From Sphaerosporella brunnea (lineage: Eukaryota; Ascomycota; Pezizomycetes; Pezizales; Pyronemataceae), in NCBI GenBank assembly GCA_008704415.1, contig VXIS01000073.1, positions 1 through 64,000 on the forward strand: a DNA stretch of 64,000 bases. Direction: 5' to 3'. The notes under the pieces are model-generated. The model saw nothing but the letters and a program-made list of their open reading frames with translations. It did not search any database and had not been told where the DNA came from. The position numbers and the translations under genes are program-made. Below, piece after piece: positions 55,862 to 64,000 of the stretch. The first letter of the stretch is position 1; the number at the start of each line of letters is the position of its first letter.

Positions 55862-58800
55862 TCAGTCTTCCTCGGGAAGAGGCCCAAGCTTATCCGGATA
55901 GGCCTCATGGAAGCAATCGATAGCTTTTAGGCCATTGACCAGCTCAGCTGGTTCCCACTTCGGCTGATCGTAGCCGGTCCACTTGACCAAATACTGGAGT
56001 TTACGCCAGCGTCCATGAAGCCTCGAATCCAGTATCCGATCAACAAACCACTCCTGCTCGCCATCAATCTCCACCGGCGGTGGTGGGTCCTGGCGTTGTC
56101 CCGGATAGGGATCATTGGGTGCCGGTTCCAGGAGGGAGACATGGAAGACTGGGTGGACATGCATGCCTTCGTGGAGTCGAAGTCGGTAGGCGTATGCCGA
56201 GACCTTCTCGGTAACTTCGAACGGGCCATGACGCTTGTTATCCAGTTTACTGGCAGGGCGTCGGGTCTTCCAATTCCGGCCATCAAGCCAGACCTTGTCC
56301 CCAACCTGGTAGGCGGGAGCCGGTATGCGATGCTCGTCAGCATTATCTTGATACCTCATCTGTGTCCGTAGAAGTTCCTTGTGGAGATGCGAATGGATTT
56401 CCGACAACGTCCTGGCGGTGGTCAAGGCTCTGCGGTCATCAACATTGTTGGGGGCCGCAGGGGACAGATCAAACTGGTAACGAGGATCGAAGCCCTTGTT
56501 GGCAAAGAATGGTGATGAACCATGAGCTTCCGATGCCTGGTTGTTGGTTGCAAACTCGGCCAGCAGCAGCCAGTCGGCCCAGTTATCTTGTAGATAGTTG
56601 ACATATGCCCGGAGGTACTGCTCCATGACCGCATTGATCCGTTCGGTTTGTCCATCAGTCTGCGGGTGAAAGGCCATCGAAAGGCAGCGTTCTATACCAA
56701 GCCTCGCACAGATACGCTCCCAGAAATCCGATGCAAACTGAGGGCCACGGTCCGAGACTATGGTGAGTGGCAGGCCATGAAGACGAAATACGTGCTGAAT
56801 GAAGAGGTCAGCCAGCCCGGCAGCATCAATATTGGTTCGACAAGGAGTCAGGTGGCGCTCCTTGGTAAGGCGGTCAACCACAACCCAAATAGCATCGCAG
56901 CCTTGCGACCACGGGAGTCCAGTAACAAAGTCCATTGAGATGTCCTGCCAGAGACGTTCCGGGATAGGAAGAGGTCGTAGGATGCCATAGGGGGCATTGC
57001 GGCCGGTCCGAGAGCGTTGGCAGATGTGGCAGTTGCGGACATACTGTTCCACGTCCTGCCGCATTTTTGGCCAGTAGTAGGTACGGCAAAGCAATTCCAG
57101 AGTCTTGGATCTTCCTGGGTGACCAGCGACGGGAGCATTGTGGTGTTGTTGCATCAAGTGCAGCCGGAGGGGTTCGTATTCGGGCACGTAAAGCTTACCT
57201 CTGTAGGTGAGTCGGTTATCTTCCTGAGCGCATTCTGCCAATGTAATACGTCGGCTGTGGCGAACTCCATCGCGCAGCATTCCAAGGACCTGGGAAGGGA
57301 ATAAGTCCGCCTCGTGGGCTTCTCGGAACAGGTGGGCAAGCGTCACTGCTTCATCTTCTGGGGGTAGTGGGGCAGCATCGGGGATGGGGTCGGGTGGCGG
57401 AGGAGGCCCTGCAGGAGGGCCATCAGCCAGGAGGTGGACGATCTGGTGGGGCTTTATGACGACGGAAAAATTTTCAGTCATGCGCTCATCCCCCTCCTTA
57501 AGCAGATCTCCTGATCTGCGAGTTAGCGAGTCCGGCTTTCCTCCAGACTTCCCGGGACGGTAAACGATTTTGAAGTTAAACTGCGACAGGAACTGGGACC
57601 ATCGTGCTTGATGTCGATTCAGGAGCTTGGTAGTAGTGAAATACTCTAAGTTCTTGTGGTCGGTGAGCACCTGGATCGGGTTTTCCACAGATTGAAGTTC
57701 GGGCCGCCACTCCTCAAAGGCACGGACGATAGCCATCAACTCCTTATCGTAAATCTCGTAGTTGCATTCTGCAGGGGAATGCTTCTTGGAGAAGTACGCA
57801 ACAGGGTGGAGGATGCCATCGTCGTCGTACTGTGACAGGATGCCTGCGGAGACGTAGTCGGAGGCGTCTGTTTCCACAATGACGTCCCTGTCATGATCAA
57901 AGCGGCGGAGGACTGGGGCGGTGGTGAAGCACGTCTTGAGGTTGTCGAAGGCTTCCTGTTCGGTCTTGGTCCATTGGAATGGCACATCCTTCTGAGTCAG
58001 GCGGGTGAGTGGTCGCACCACCTGCGAGTAGGAGCGTATGAATCGACGGAGGAAGTTGGCAAATCCCAGGAAGGCTCTGACATCCTTCAGCTTCTCCGGG
58101 GTTGGCCAAGCTTTTACTGCTTCAACCTTGTCCGGGTCCATTCGTATGCCGTCGACACCAATGATAGGCCCCAGATACTTAACTTCTCGTTGGTGAAACT
58201 CGCATTTCTCTGGCTTGAGGTGCAGCCCGGCTTCCGAAAGCCGATGAAGGACCTGTCGGATGTGGTCTTGGTGCACTTCGAGGGTGTCCGAATATATCAG
58301 GATGTCGTCCAAGTAGGCAGAGGCGAAGCGGTCCAAAAACGGTGAGAGGGTATCATTGATAAAACGTTGGAAGTCAGCAGGAGCGTTGGTGAGACCAAAT
58401 GGCATCACCAGGGATTCAAATAGTCCATATCGGGTCCTGAAGGCCGTTTTCCACTCCTCGCCCTCTGCCATCCGGATCAGGTTGTAAGCTCCGCGGACGT
58501 CCAACTTGCTAAACCAGCGAGCCTTGGAGAGCCTCATCAGTGTCTCTCGTACCAACGGGAACGGATACCTATTCTTGATCGTTCCTTCATTGAGCCCTCG
58601 GTAGTCAACCACCAGGCGTAAGGATCCATCCCCCTTCTTGACGAAAAGGTTTGGAGCACCGGAGGGTGAAGAGGAGGCCCTGATGAACCCCTTCGATAGG
58701 TTTTCCTCCAACCAGGCCTTGAGGGCTTCCAGCTCCGGGCGAGACAGCGAGTACAGCGGACCGAAGGAGGGTTCGAACCCCTCGTTGAATGGAATCCTGT

Positions 58801-59782
58801 GGTCGTATGGCCGATGAGGGGGCAGGCAGTTGGCTACAGTTTCTGAAAAGAGGGGTAGGAACTCGTGATATTGCTGAGGGACCAGTGATATTAGGTCCCC
58901 TTCGTCAATTGCTTTCCGCTCTAATGCCTTGTTGATTTCGTAGAGCGACAGGGAGAAAAGCTGGAGCTGACCATATCGCTGCTTCTTGTTCGTAGCAAGA
59001 CGTCGGAAGGAAGCGGCGGAGATTACTGCAATGTCTAGGGGTCGGTCGGGGGTTACTCCCTTGACACTCGTCGGTTTATGTGCTGCACACCGAGGGGAGT
59101 CAAAGGAGACATCGTTTGAGGCAAAGCGAACAGATACTCCATGGTGCCTGAACCAGGGAATGCCAAGGACAAGCGGGTAGTGGCCGAGTTTTGTGACGAA
59201 GGCGGGCAACATTTCATGGTGGCCGCCGATTGACATCCCCACTTTGACAATGTGGGTGATGTCTCCGGACGAGATGGGTCTACCGTCTATGACCTCGAGG
59301 GCGCGAGGAACGCGTAGTGCATACTGGGGAAAATGATGTTGGCGGGTAAATTCTTCGTCGATGAAAGCAAAACCAGTAGCTCCACAATCAATCAGTGCGT
59401 GGGTTTGAATCTTGTTATCACTATCAGAGAGGGAACACGTAACTACAAGGTGGTTCCCATCCATTGATTCCTCTCCTACACCCTGATCCGAAAGAGCTAC
59501 CGAAGATAAAGAAAGGCGACCCGGCCTGCGAACCGGGGAACAACAAGAAAACGACGAAGAAGAAGCGGGGCGTCCCATAGCGATGCCAACCTTGCGGCAT
59601 GGGACAACTAGTTTTCCGACGGCTGGACATCGGAAGCAGCAGTGGAGTTTCCCAATGGCGGGGCAGTAGGGATAACCGTGGTCACCAGTGATGCCTCGGC
59701 GGCGCGGACTCGACGAGCGTCGGCAGCTATCCAGCGTGGGCAGTCGAGGCGAAAGTGTTGGTCGGATCCGCAGTAGGTGCAC
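55862..59782 (-). CDS. pol: Gypsy Pol: protease, RT, RNase H, integrase, chromodomain
   Basis: Open frame of 1306 codons, overlapping gag by 175 bp in the -1 frame, so expected as a Gag-Pol frameshift product; the frame opens on GTG with no early ATG. Protease: ALIDCGATGFAF (about 130-141), with Cys where Ser is usual. RT: FSKLDVRGAY (Asp about 428) and YLDD (about 490-493). RNase H: VIVETDASDY (Asp about 639). Integrase: the zinc site (H...H and CHIC, about 880-921), then Asp at about 951 (DISMDFVTG), Asp at about 1010 (IVSDRGPQF) and Glu at about 1047 (QTDGQTER). C-terminal chromodomain at about 1243-1297 (EWFVDRILDS...YLVKWTGYD...WEPAE), which usually steers integration to marked chromatin. 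All catalytic positions are present. Confidence 0.95.
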   Translation of the reverse strand: MHLLRIRPTLSPRLPTLDSCRRSSSPRRRGITGDHGYPYCPAIGKLHCCFRCPAVGKLVVPCRKVGIAMGRPASSSSFSCCSPVRRPGRLSLSSVALSDQGVGEESMDGNHLVVTCSLSDSDNKIQTHALIDCGATGFAFIDEEFTRQHHFPQYALRVPRALEVIDGRPISSGDITHIVKVGMSIGGHHEMLPAFVTKLGHYPLVLGIPWFRHHGVSVRFASNDVSFDSPRCAAHKPTSVKGVTPDRPLDIAVISAASFRRLATNKKQRYGQLQLFSLSLYEINKALERKAIDEGDLISLVPQQYHEFLPLFSETVANCLPPHRPYDHRIPFNEGFEPSFGPLYSLSRPELEALKAWLEENLSKGFIRASSSPSGAPNLFVKKGDGSLRLVVDYRGLNEGTIKNRYPFPLVRETLMRLSKARWFSKLDVRGAYNLIRMAEGEEWKTAFRTRYGLFESLVMPFGLTNAPADFQRFINDTLSPFLDRFASAYLDDILIYSDTLEVHQDHIRQVLHRLSEAGLHLKPEKCEFHQREVKYLGPIIGVDGIRMDPDKVEAVKAWPTPEKLKDVRAFLGFANFLRRFIRSYSQVVRPLTRLTQKDVPFQWTKTEQEAFDNLKTCFTTAPVLRRFDHDRDVIVETDASDYVSAGILSQYDDDGILHPVAYFSKKHSPAECNYEIYDKELMAIVRAFEEWRPELQSVENPIQVLTDHKNLEYFTTTKLLNRHQARWSQFLSQFNFKIVYRPGKSGGKPDSLTRRSGDLLKEGDERMTENFSVVIKPHQIVHLLADGPPAGPPPPPDPIPDAAPLPPEDEAVTLAHLFREAHEADLFPSQVLGMLRDGVRHSRRITLAECAQEDNRLTYRGKLYVPEYEPLRLHLMQQHHNAPVAGHPGRSKTLELLCRTYYWPKMRQDVEQYVRNCHICQRSRTGRNAPYGILRPLPIPERLWQDISMDFVTGLPWSQGCDAIWVVVDRLTKERHLTPCRTNIDAAGLADLFIQHVFRLHGLPLTIVSDRGPQFASDFWERICARLGIERCLSMAFHPQTDGQTERINAVMEQYLRAYVNYLQDNWADWLLLAEFATNNQASEAHGSSPFFANKGFDPRYQFDLSPAAPNNVDDRRALTTARTLSEIHSHLHKELLRTQMRYQDNADEHRIPAPAYQVGDKVWLDGRNWKTRRPASKLDNKRHGPFEVTEKVSAYAYRLRLHEGMHVHPVFHVSLLEPAPNDPYPGQRQDPPPPVEIDGEQEWFVDRILDSRLHGRWRKLQYLVKWTGYDQPKWEPAELVNGLKAIDCFHEAYPDKLGPLPEED

Positions 59783-60675
59783 TGCCCCTTTGCCATCCTT
59801 TCGTCACGGATCCTCTGACGCTCGGCCTCACGCCGGGCAGCAGAGAGCTCCATTGGAACAGGGCCATAGTTTCCACTGTGGGAGTTGGTAGGGTGGTTGC
59901 CGGTGGTCGCGGGGGCAGTAGATGTGGCCGGGGCAGAGGGGCGATGGGTGCTTCTATGGCTGGTGGTGGTGACGGTGGAACGAGATAAGGGGGGCTTGCA
60001 CTCCTCTGCTCGGGCACGAATCCGATTATCCAAGTCCTTACAGAGGTTAATAAAGGCTGCAAGAGCGTCGTCGGAGGCTGCACGGTGCAGAAGGGCATCC
60101 TTCATCTCCTCGGACAAGCCTTCGTAAAGCTGGTCCTTCTGAACAATATCTCCAGTATCTTCATCGGCGTAGGAGCGAAGCTGGTTAAGAGCGGCCCCAG
60201 TCACGCGATTGAAGGCGTAGCGGAGGCGAGATTGTTCGGATGGGTAACGGGTTGGTTGAGCAGCAAGCTTGTTGCGGAGCTGGAGGATCCAGGTCCTCAA
60301 CTCCTCCGGCTTGCTACCATCAAAGGTGGGGGCATCGGGGAACCCTCCTGACTGACCACCACCTTCTGGGTTCTCACAAACCTGGGCAGCGGCGATAGCC
60401 AGGACCTGGTTTAGCTGGGCCGTAGTAGCGGTAAGTGCGGTGCGGGCTGCATCACGCTCGATCTGAGTGGTTTGAAGTTCGGCACGCGCCTCTTCCAGTT
60501 CTTCCTCCAAGTTTAGAGGTGCTTCGCAGGCTAGGAGTTGCTGAGCCATATAGGCGAAATCGATCAGGCGTTGGTCGCGTTCTTCCTGAGGGAAGCCTTC
60601 TGGGGGTGCTTGTGCACCTGTTTCGATGGCTGCCCACAGGTCGGCAGGGACCCGAAGGTCGTGATAGGTGGCCAT
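59608..60675 (-). CDS. gag: Gypsy Gag with one zinc knuckle, 355 aa
   Basis: Structural protein of the virus-like particle. I chose the ATG at 60675 (MATYHDLRVPADLW) because the upstream frame to 60774 runs into the LTR. The N-terminal third has coiled-coil character (LEEELEEARAELQTTQIERD). The middle matches the Gypsy retrotransposon capsid domain (PTFDGSKPEELRTWILQLRN ... RLRYAFNRVTGAALNQLRSY). The C-terminus has one CCHC knuckle, CTYCGSDQHFRLDC, from residue about 299, which binds RNA. The stop is at 59608-59610. It lies 60 bp after the 5' LTR. Confidence 0.92.
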   Translation of the reverse strand: MATYHDLRVPADLWAAIETGAQAPPEGFPQEERDQRLIDFAYMAQQLLACEAPLNLEEELEEARAELQTTQIERDAARTALTATTAQLNQVLAIAAAQVCENPEGGGQSGGFPDAPTFDGSKPEELRTWILQLRNKLAAQPTRYPSEQSRLRYAFNRVTGAALNQLRSYADEDTGDIVQKDQLYEGLSEEMKDALLHRAASDDALAAFINLCKDLDNRIRARAEECKPPLSRSTVTTTSHRSTHRPSAPATSTAPATTGNHPTNSHSGNYGPVPMELSAARREAERQRIRDERMAKGQCTYCGSDQHFRLDCPRWIAADARRVRAAEASLVTTVIPTAPPLGNSTAASDVQPSEN

Positions 60676-60735
60676 GGTGGAACGGGGGACGAGGTGATAG
60701 AACGAGTAGGTTGGGCTTTGGTGGACTGAACCTAG

Positions 60736-61249
60736 TGTAACGGAGAGGGTTGGGAACAGGCTGGAGGGGCCCAAGGTACTCAGGTACAGAGGGTTATCAA
60801 ACAGGTTCAGGAACGAGGGGCCGGGACAGGATCCGGAGGCAGGACGAGAGGCGCGACGCGCACGGTCAGGGTTGAGATTGGAACGAAGGTACTCAGATTG
60901 ACATACGAAGGTTCAGTAAAGAGGAAAAGGAAAACAAACAACAAAGCGGAAGCGAAGGCCCCTTATAGCACTCACATGATCGCGGTGCCCCGCGCCACGT
61001 GGTAGCCGAACATAACCTCGGCTCGGAGCCACCCCACCTAGCCTCCCTACTGAGCCTCATCGCGACACCACAAACAACCCCCACATCCGAACCTCGCCAC
61101 GTGACAACCATCCACGGGGGGGTAAATCTGAGAACAGCAAATGAATCAGCATCCTTTGAAGCCTTAGATCTGAGAGTTCTAGCCGATTTCATTGAGAGTA
61201 AAAGCCGGTAGCTTCGTCGGAAAACTCCATCCAAACTCGCGCCGTGACA
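60736..61249 (-). repeat. 5' LTR of the Gypsy element
   Basis: 514 bp, promoter LTR. About 97% identical to the 3' LTR by hand count; differences are scattered, with a cluster in the first 90 bp on the plus strand. Confidence 0.95.
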
Positions 61250-62254
61250 GGCATGTTCTTCTTCGGTCCTGTTCATGACTTCCGTCTCCTCCTCTTCAGT
61301 CATCCACTCCATCGATGTGCTCGGTTGGGATGCTGTAGCTGGAGCCGGAGCTACAACTACCTTGTGTTTGGAGGCGGGGGTCCTGTGCATTTGAGGGCTG
61401 ACGGTACCCTGAGCTGTTGTTTGGACCGCTGACCGTTGCTGCACTGCGACCGCGCATTCTAGTCCCTCCACCTTCGCGACGAGCGTTCCGGTGATGTCGG
61501 CGATCATTTGGAGCACGCGGTTCGCGTGCGTCTCAAAGTCAGAGCTCAGTTGGTTCAGGTGGCCGGTTAGGGCCTCCTTGATGGTGTCGCGGATAGTGGA
61601 GTCCACTAATCTGACGTAGCTGGGCGTTTCTTCGAATCGCCGTTTCTTAGGTTGGGCGGGTGGGCTGTCGAATGTGGCGGGGGTGCTTGAAAAGATCGAG
61701 CCCATCTTTGGCCTGGGGGTGTCATCTTTCAGGCCACGCGTCATGGCGCGAGTCATGCGTTGCGCACCCAGTGCGCCCGGAGTTGGTGGGGTCGGGTCTG
61801 GAGCGACAGAGCTGATCTGGGGTTCGGCAGGCGTCATGGCGACGGGCAGGGGCGATGGTGCGGCGGGTGCGGGCACCGGCGTCGGGGTCAAAATTGGTTC
61901 GGACCACTGGGACGCGCCCTGTAGGTCCATCACCATGTCTTCTGCGTCGTTTGCGTCGCCCATTTGGGACGACGCAATCGGGTCGGCCGGGTCCTCAAAG
62001 GGATGCGCGGCGTTGGTCATGGCAGCCGTGACTGCGTTCGTAGCGACGGCTACGGCTCGCTTGTGGCCTTTTTTGTTCTGCGCCCGTGGGCGTGAAGCGG
62101 GAGAATTTTTCGCGATCGGGGTTTTTGTCCAATAAGGGAGAGACACGTATCGGCTTGGCGTTACCGAGCGCGATGCGTGTGAGGTGTGGGTGAAGTTGTG
62201 CGCCGGTGGGCGTGTGGTCGCCGCGGTGCTTAGGCGCATGGCATTACACTTCAC
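61250..62254 (-). pseudogene. LINE ORF1, N-terminal segment
   Basis: Open frame from the ATG at 62254 up to the Gypsy insertion at 61250 (beyond that the frame reads LTR sequence and is not part of the gene). It encodes a Pro/Ala-rich region, a basic patch (PKKRRFEETPSYVRLVD, about residues 200-220), and a helical, coiled-coil-like segment (LTGHLNQLSSDFETHANRVL). It then has a Gln/Thr/Pro linker and an acidic run. This layout fits the Gag-like ORF1 of Tad-type LINEs, which coats element RNA. An in-frame stop lies just upstream at 62255-62257, supporting this start. It is non-functional because of the insertion. Confidence 0.7.
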
Positions 62255-62660
62255 TCAGTTCTGGGAGTGACCCCGAGCAGTATGAGACTTTACCTGACGC
62301 GGACGAAAGGGGCAAGAGTGCGCACCGAATGCAACAATGGATGTACTAGCACGATGCGAAGTGACCAAGTGCTGACATATAGTGTAACAGCGGTCGACGA
62401 GATTTTGCAGCGGCTGTGCGACGCTATCCGCCAGCAGTTTTCGAAGGGGGAGAAGGAGCGCAATCCGCCAGAGATACCCTGGGAGGCGAAGAAGACAACG
62501 ATAAAGCTCTTGACTGGAATGGCGGCCTGGATCAGCCACATGACGAGGCAGGTGTTGATCCGAAGGGCGCGGATTACGTCTCTGCTTTCCCGAAAACTGC
62601 GTCGACTCTGGACTGGTGGATTCCGCCAACTTCTGGCTCCTTGAGCAGTCCGGGACCCTC
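62255..62660 (-). other. Probable LINE 5' untranslated region
   Basis: The minus-strand frame continues open upstream to 62629 beyond one stop, without recognisable features. Assigned to the LINE leader by position only. Confidence 0.35.
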
Positions 62661-63182
62661 TCTCGAGCTGTAGTGTTTATTTCAACTAGATCTAAATCTC
62701 AATAGAACTGATCATTATCGTTCCTTTCTCCAAAGCATGCTCTTAACGCGCGCGGTGACATTCCTGTCTTTCTGGGTTGCTGCAGCCTTAGCGAACACCA
62801 GCGGAACCTGGTTTGTCAACTGAGACCACTGCCTTCGCCCACGTCTGGCACTGGGTTGGAAGAAATGCTGTTTATACATTGTAGTCGCGGATATGACTGT
62901 CGCCCCCAGATGTGGACATTGGATCCACGCTTCATACCCGTTGGACAATACAGCGAGTTCTGTCAGGCCGCACGCGCCGGTCCCAGACGCCAACAGTGGT
63001 AGGAGCTGCAAAACCCCATACCTTTGAGTCGAGCGGCTACAGTTGAGTTTTTCATAGCCAGTGTCGTGATCCCCTGCCATGCACGCGCAATTGAAGATTT
63101 GAAAGTATCCGGATGCCCATCCTCCACTACAAGAGCGCCCGGGCGAAAGCACTTCGTTCTTCTCCAGTTTGTATCCACAAAA
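62661..63182. other. No gene recognised
   Basis: Flank between the LINE and the MITE. A minus-strand frame 63209-62715 has weak codon quality and no motif, and its start lies inside the MITE. Confidence 0.4.
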
Positions 63183-63184
63183 TA

Positions 63185-63760
63185 CCCCATCTACTCGACT
63201 ATAACACATACCGCTATCTGGTGAAATATAGAGTTCCCGAGATCTCGGTTGTCACCGAGAAGGTGAATTCAGACCTCGGGCGCACAAAATCAATCGCTGG
63301 TGGCCACGATGGTGGTGATGACGCGCGGGTGCCGGCTATGAGCTGACCATCAAATGCCGCGGCGTGCAATCCTCCACAGCGTGCAATGCTTCGCAGCGTA
63401 CAATCCTCCACAGCATCACATCGCTTCGCAAACCCCGGGCTGCAAAAGTCGGACCGCTGAACGCTACATAAAATGCCGAGTGGATATCATGATGGGCGCG
63501 GCCGCGCCGGCAATCAGAACCAAACCCCGGGCCAGCAGAGTGGGCAGCGTGAGGACCAAACCCCAAACCGCCTAGGACCGCCGCCGAGGAGCGTTCTCGG
63601 TAGAGCTAGAGCGCGCCAGTGTGTTCTTGACGACCGGTTGCGCGACTTCCATTCGCTGTGGGTGGCGATTTTATATGTTTAAGTTTTCGCTTAGAAGCGA
63701 GATCTCGGGAACTCTATATTTCACCAGATAGCGGTATGTGTTATAGTCGAGTAGATGGGG
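63185..63760. mobile_element. 576-bp MITE with perfect 63-bp inverted repeats and TA duplication
   Basis: Positions 63185-63247 and 63698-63760 are exact inverted copies, starting CCCCATCTACTCGACTATAA and ending GAGATCTCG. TA dinucleotides at 63183-63184 and 63761-63762 form the target duplication of a Tc1/mariner-superfamily insertion. The interior has no transposase. The identity over all 63 bases suggests a recent insertion or gene conversion between ends. Confidence 0.95.
63362..63430. repeat. Four 17-18-bp repeats inside the MITE
   Basis: GCGTGCAATCCTCCACA, GCGTGCAATGCTTCGCA, GCGTACAATCCTCCACA and a diverged fourth (18 bp) alternate between two forms, i.e. a 34-bp unit nearly twice. Confidence 0.85.
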
Positions 63761-63804
63761 TACGGGGGCAGGCTCAAAACAAGATTTAAGACCTACGTGA
63801 TAAC

Positions 63805-63926
63805 ATGCAGGTCACGAAGAAAAACGTTGGGTTCGGTTTCAAATTTTCAGCTGTGAGAAAAGCAGGAAAAACGCCAGCAAGGAAATCTAAGAGAAGGACA
63901 ACCGGAGAAAAAACAGCTGAAAAACC
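63805..63926 (+). CDS. Possible 5' exon of a basic protein (edge of window)
   Basis: ATG 63805 opens 40 codons of a Lys/Arg-rich peptide (KKNVGFGFKFSAVRKAGKT...) that reaches a perfect GTAAGT donor at 63927; unspliced, it stops at TAA 63928-63930. A CTGATTTCCACAG at 63979-63991 could close a 65-bp intron, but that acceptor would bring in an immediate stop. So either the acceptor lies beyond the window or the exon is fortuitous. Confidence 0.25.
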
Positions 63927-64000
63927 GTAAGTATATAAGGACAAACAGAAAGAGGTGCCCGGGCAGAGTGGCATGATACTGATTTCCACAGTTAACATTG

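Larger units (their letters stand above)
55314..61249 (-). mobile_element. Full-length chromodomain Gypsy (chromovirus) element, 5936 bp
   Basis: Structure on the minus strand: 5' LTR 61249-60736, 60-bp leader, gag, pol in the -1 frame, polypurine tract, 3' LTR 55827-55314. Both coding frames are open throughout. Domain order protease, reverse transcriptase, RNase H, integrase, chromodomain places it in the chromovirus branch of Ty3/Gypsy (Metaviridae), which is common in fungi. The LTRs differ at about 16 of 514 positions by hand alignment, so the insertion is not brand new, yet the ORFs are intact. It is inserted in LINE ORF1. Confidence 0.95.
50590..62660 (-). mobile_element. LINE (Tad-like non-LTR retrotransposon), split by LTR elements
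   Basis: A two-ORF non-LTR element on the minus strand. ORF1 starts at 62254, is interrupted by the Gypsy at 61249-55314 and resumes at 55313-54835. The endonuclease survives only as its C-terminal end (54135-53977). Reverse transcriptase and RNase H occupy 53976-50843. The 3' untranslated region is at about 50842-50590. The outer limits are estimates: no poly(A) tail or target duplication could be identified. The element is defective, with frameshifts and stops in ORF2 and the missing endonuclease. Confidence 0.8.

Noticed and set aside
60893..61249. C-terminal 119 codons of the open frame continuing from LINE ORF1
   Set aside because: This part is translated LTR sequence; the true ORF1 continues at 55313.
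1..64000. CRISPR arrays, telomere repeats, rRNA and bacterial-type operons
   Set aside because: No regularly spaced repeats with unique spacers, no TTAGGG arrays and no rRNA-like conserved blocks were seen; the intron types point to a fungus.

Overview
The window looks like a repeat-rich, gene-poor block from a filamentous ascomycete (Pezizomycotina). The signs are short GT-AG introns of 50-90 bp, a pogo/Fot1-type transposase, a chromodomain Gypsy retrotransposon, a Tad-like LINE, and an F-box/ankyrin-like single-exon gene. No rRNA, acceptable tRNA, CRISPR array, telomere repeat or bacterial-type operon was seen. Base composition stays near half G+C and CpG is common by eye, so the decay does not look like strong repeat-induced point mutation (RIP).

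Layout. 1-1.24 kb: the 3' part of a decayed pogo/Fot1 transposase, cut by the window edge. 1.9-3.25 kb: a decayed minus-strand gene with an acidic region. 3.63-4.06 kb: a small three-exon gene. 4.15-6.39 kb: the only large intact host-type gene (745 aa), with a 3 x 135 bp tandem repeat upstream. 8.4-44 kb: mostly a graveyard. It holds a frame-shifted PD-(D/E)XK (Uma2-like) relic, a LINE RNase H relic, an ankyrin relic, membrane-protein relics, a 15-bp-period minisatellite, a solo LTR, two small TA-flanked MITEs, and one small Cys-rich zinc-finger-like gene at 18.69 kb.

44-50 kb: a 540-bp hAT-type MITE with a perfect 8-bp target duplication, a Harbinger-like scrap, a decayed plus-strand Gypsy fragment that itself hosts a second hAT-type MITE, a LINE 3'-end scrap, and two related membrane-protein relics. 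50.6-62.6 kb: a nested transposon complex. A minus-strand LINE (ORF1, endonuclease remnant, RT, RNase H) is split by a full-length 5.94-kb chromodomain Gypsy element (55314-61249) inserted in ORF1. A solo LTR of the same family lies at 54136-54650, where most of the LINE endonuclease is missing. 63.2-63.8 kb: a 576-bp TA-flanked MITE with perfect 63-bp inverted repeats.

The mobile elements give a relative order of events. The LINE came before the full-length Gypsy insertion, because removing the Gypsy and one 5-bp repeat restores the ORF1 frame. An older Gypsy copy had landed before the hAT MITE inside it. The Gypsy gag and pol frames are open end to end and its two LTRs differ at about 16 of 514 positions by hand count, so it is the youngest autonomous-looking element here. 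I see no coherent multi-gene host pathway in the window.
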